Shown here one piece after another: positions 6,176-7,954 of a DNA stretch of 7,954 bases. This DNA is from Bacteroidota bacterium. Its GTDB lineage: Bacteria > Bacteroidota > Bacteroidia > Bacteroidales > GCA-2748055. Positions within the stretch are counted from its first letter, which is position 1; each line of letters begins with the position of its first letter. The DNA is taken from positions 1 to 7,954 of the forward strand of contig JAUVIT010000060.1 of NCBI GenBank assembly GCA_030592605.1, in the 5' to 3' direction. Position numbers and translations under genes: made by a program. The notes under the pieces are model-generated. The model made no database searches and was not told the DNA's origin. It worked only from the letters and a program-made list of their open reading frames with translations.

Positions 6176-7180
6176 ATGAAAATAGTATCGAAATTAGCCA
6201 TTATAAGCATACTGCTATACACCGCTGGATGTCAGACCGAAACACTTCCCCTGGGAGATTCCCAGGCAGCAAATGATATCACGAAGCAGCTTGATGAGCA
6301 GGAGCATGTTACCGGGAATCTCAATCCTTTTAAGCTGATCGAGAATCCTGAATATAAGACAGTAGATGAAATCGCCCATCTCCGGGATGATGACCTGGTA
6401 TTTTTAACAAAAGCCAGTGGTAAGGTGCAGGTCTTCCCATACCGGCATATGCTTGTGGAGGTGGTTAATGAAGCGGTAAACGGGGTTTGGATGGCCATAA
6501 GCTATTGTCCCATCACCCGTAGCGGAATTAACTGGAACAGGGTGGTGGGAGTGGATACCATGTTGCTGACCGCTTCCGGATATCTCTTCAAAGATAACCT
6601 GATGCCCCTGGATGTGAATTCTGATAATATCTGGTCGCAGATGCTAATGAGGCGTTTTCAGGGAGATGCCCTTGATGGAGAGATCTTTGCATTCAGGGAG
6701 CTTACTACCTATCCAATGATTGAAACCACCTGGCTTACCGTAAAAGATCACTTCCCTGATGCAAGCGTTTATGTCAACAATATCGGAATGAAGTCGGCCG
6801 AAGCTGCACCAAATGAGCAGCAGCTGGGTATTATTGGTAAAGAGTCAGTCGAGACCTTTTCACTTGATATGTTCCCCGGCGAGCCCACCATGCATATGAG
6901 TACTGTAAATCCGGGAGGAAAGATAGTTGTGGCTGGTTCCAGTGAGCATCATTACATGCTTGCTTTCCTGACCACTTACAACATGGAGCCTGTGCAAGGT
7001 AAATTTCCACTTATCATGAAAGATGAGACCGGTACCATGTGGGATATTTTTGGTGAAGGGATGATGGGAGAACGTGCTGGAGAAAGGCTTGAATCTCCCC
7101 TTTACTATACGGCTGCTGACTGGGCCTGGAGAGACTTGTATGAACAGGTTAATTCTTTTGAATCAGGAGATATGCGATAA
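6176..7180 (+). CDS. DUF3179 domain-containing lipoprotein
   Basis: From the ATG at 6176 this is 334 residues and starts MKIVSKLAIISILLYTAGC, a lipoprotein signal peptide with lipobox YTAGC and lipidated Cys19. An in-frame TTG lies upstream at 6140, but using it would bury the signal peptide, so the ATG is preferred. The body matches my memory of DUF3179 in order: a YRHMLVEVVNEAVNG segment, then the hallmark AISYCPITRSGINWNR, then a GYLFKDNLMPLDVNSDNIWSQM stretch (in two parts) and a TTYPMIETTWLTVKDHFP segment. In many relatives the hallmark reads CPLC or CPLT; here only the first cysteine remains, so a metal or disulphide role for a Cys pair is unlikely. The family's function is unknown to me. 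It is likely anchored to the outer or inner membrane, facing the periplasm. It stands alone on the plus strand, and its last 32 bp overlap the oppositely oriented hydrolase gene. Confidence 0.85.
   Translation: MKIVSKLAIISILLYTAGCQTETLPLGDSQAANDITKQLDEQEHVTGNLNPFKLIENPEYKTVDEIAHLRDDDLVFLTKASGKVQVFPYRHMLVEVVNEAVNGVWMAISYCPITRSGINWNRVVGVDTMLLTASGYLFKDNLMPLDVNSDNIWSQMLMRRFQGDALDGEIFAFRELTTYPMIETTWLTVKDHFPDASVYVNNIGMKSAEAAPNEQQLGIIGKESVETFSLDMFPGEPTMHMSTVNPGGKIVVAGSSEHHYMLAFLTTYNMEPVQGKFPLIMKDETGTMWDIFGEGMMGERAGERLESPLYYTAADWAWRDLYEQVNSFESGDMR
7149..7180. other. Tail-to-tail coding overlap of the DUF3179 and hydrolase genes
   Basis: The DUF3179 gene ends with TAA at 7178-7180 on the plus strand, and the hydrolase gene ends with TAA at 7149-7151 on the minus strand. 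The last codons of both genes therefore occupy the same 32 bp on opposite strands. There is no room for a separate terminator; the only nearby inverted repeat (ATTC-TTTT-GAAT) has a 4-bp stem and lies inside both genes. The two mRNAs must overlap at their 3' ends. Confidence 0.85.
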
Positions 7181-7880
7181 GCAGATTGATTTCTTCGGCA
7201 CGGGTAAGTACCATCATATGAGAACCTTCTGCAATAAGGTAATCATAAGAGACATTTTTAATTGGGATGGTGTGATCGCTATCCCCGTGGATGTGGACTA
7301 TCCCATCCGGATAGCGGGTCCGATCCCAGTTAACAATCATGTCCACAGTCCGTTTCAGATAGAGTGGATCCTTGGCTTTCAGCATATCCTTAAAGGTCTC
7401 CTTATCATGCTTGCGGTCGGGTTCCACAATACCCTGAAGCAATCTGGCCCCGCCTTTGGTCAAACGCTTGGGAACGATCCTGTTCAGTCTTAGGTGTTTT
7501 TGAACGGTATACCTAAGAGGCAATTCATCACAAGTCTTTGCACTGGAGATCAAAATGGTAAGCAGGGGAGAGAGGGTATCGCTCAGCTCTGTACAGATCA
7601 TTCCTCCCAGGGATACACCCATGAGGATATAGGGTCTGGACTGGTCTATCTCTTTTATAAAACGACTGGCAAAGGCCGCCATATTCTCATGTTTTTCAGG
7701 CACACGGTAGGAGATATGAACCGTATCATAGCCGGGCGGAAATTCCAGATGTTTGAACTGCCGCGCATCGGCACCCTGTCCGGGAAAGAGATAGATAATG
7801 ATATCCCCGTCAGCCAAACTTGCTCCGCGGACCAGGACAGGCAAGAGAAATATTAACAATAGAAAAAGCCCCTTTTTCAT
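7149..7880 (-). CDS. Exported alpha/beta hydrolase
   Basis: From the ATG at 7880 this is 243 residues. The start is chosen over the ATG at 7889 because AAGGA lies 8 bp upstream and the signal peptide then begins directly MKKGLFLLLIFLLPVLVRGAS. The remainder is a small alpha/beta hydrolase: an N-terminal strand and oxyanion loop IYLFPGQGADARQF, a nucleophile elbow MGVSLGGM with Ser90, the acid in HGDSDHTIP (Asp202) and the base in EGSHMMV (His221). ISSAKT after the elbow, NWDRTRYPDG and the TRAEEI near the end belong to a Bacteroidota hydrolase group I recognise, though I know no substrate for it. A predominantly helical lid insert of roughly residues 120-180 is rich in Lys/Arg. The signal peptide suggests periplasmic or envelope action, perhaps on esters or acyl groups (inference). 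It follows a possible upstream gene by 11 bp and overlaps the DUF3179 gene at its 3' end. Confidence 0.88.
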   Translation of the reverse strand: MKKGLFLLLIFLLPVLVRGASLADGDIIIYLFPGQGADARQFKHLEFPPGYDTVHISYRVPEKHENMAAFASRFIKEIDQSRPYILMGVSLGGMICTELSDTLSPLLTILISSAKTCDELPLRYTVQKHLRLNRIVPKRLTKGGARLLQGIVEPDRKHDKETFKDMLKAKDPLYLKRTVDMIVNWDRTRYPDGIVHIHGDSDHTIPIKNVSYDYLIAEGSHMMVLTRAEEINLLIAYLLIQKN

Positions 7881-7891
7881 TGCCTGCATCC

Positions 7892-7954
7892 TTAGAAGAT
7901 ATCCAGATCCTGTCCAACAAAGACCTCACCTTTGTAAACAGAATGAATCTCCTC
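7892..7954 (-). CDS. Possible C-terminal end of an upstream gene (partial, unidentified)
   Basis: At the right edge the minus strand has an open frame of 20 codons ending in TAA at 7892-7894. The translation (EEIHSVYKGE, then VFVGQDLDIF) looks protein-like. Its stop lies 11 bp before the hydrolase ATG at 7880, a spacing typical of an operon partner. A second frame is also open over so short a stretch, so chance is a real alternative. I do not recognise the product, and the rest of the gene lies outside the window. Confidence 0.4.
   Translation of the reverse strand, partial: EEIHSVYKGEVFVGQDLDIF

Noticed and set aside
7074..7493. A 139-codon plus-strand frame spanning the end of DUF3179 and opposite the hydrolase
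   Set aside because: It overlaps two better-supported genes and has no family features; the hydrolase triad on the other strand explains the openness.

Overview
The window looks like chromosomal DNA of a member of the Bacteroidota. The strongest pointer is an adjacent pair that I recognise as DUF6452 and DUF6048, two uncharacterised envelope families known to me only from that phylum. Supporting signs are start codons that mostly lack Shine-Dalgarno sequences and have A/T-rich leaders, a TAnnTTTG-type -7 promoter element, and many exported or lipidated proteins. I see no rRNA, tRNA, CRISPR array, insertion sequence, phage gene or integrase. It reads as ordinary envelope, peptidase and housekeeping gene content rather than a mobile island.

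Layout, left to right. Bases 1-1688 (+) hold the C-terminal part of an M1-family zinc metallopeptidase cut by the window edge. Bases 1691-6061 (-) hold a tightly packed cluster, read right to left. It starts with a secreted dipeptidyl-peptidase-IV-like (S9) enzyme that is split by one in-frame TAA. A DUF6452 lipoprotein, a DUF6048 beta-rich outer-membrane-type protein and an aldo/keto reductase close to L-glyceraldehyde-3-phosphate reductase follow. The gaps are 11 bp, then a 47-bp overlap, then 15 bp, so the cluster is probably one transcript. It ends only 2 bp from the stop codon of the M1 gene, tail to tail. Bases 6062-6175 are the divergent intergenic region with the best promoter candidate. 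Bases 6176-7180 (+) encode a DUF3179 lipoprotein. Bases 7149-7880 (-) encode an exported alpha/beta hydrolase that overlaps the DUF3179 gene by 32 bp, tail to tail. Bases 7892-7954 (-) may be the last codons of another gene.

Functionally, two exported peptidases (M1 and DPP-IV-like) flank the cluster, which fits a periplasmic peptide-degrading lifestyle typical of the phylum. The DUF6452/DUF6048 pair is a plausible conserved lipoprotein plus barrel unit whose job is unknown to me. The aldo/keto reductase is cytosolic and seems metabolically unrelated to its neighbours.

The observation most worth checking is the single-codon interruption of the DPP-IV-like gene. The reading frame, the homology and all catalytic residues continue intact on the far side of a TAA that replaces an expected tyrosine codon. 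I found no convincing undescribed multi-gene system in this window.
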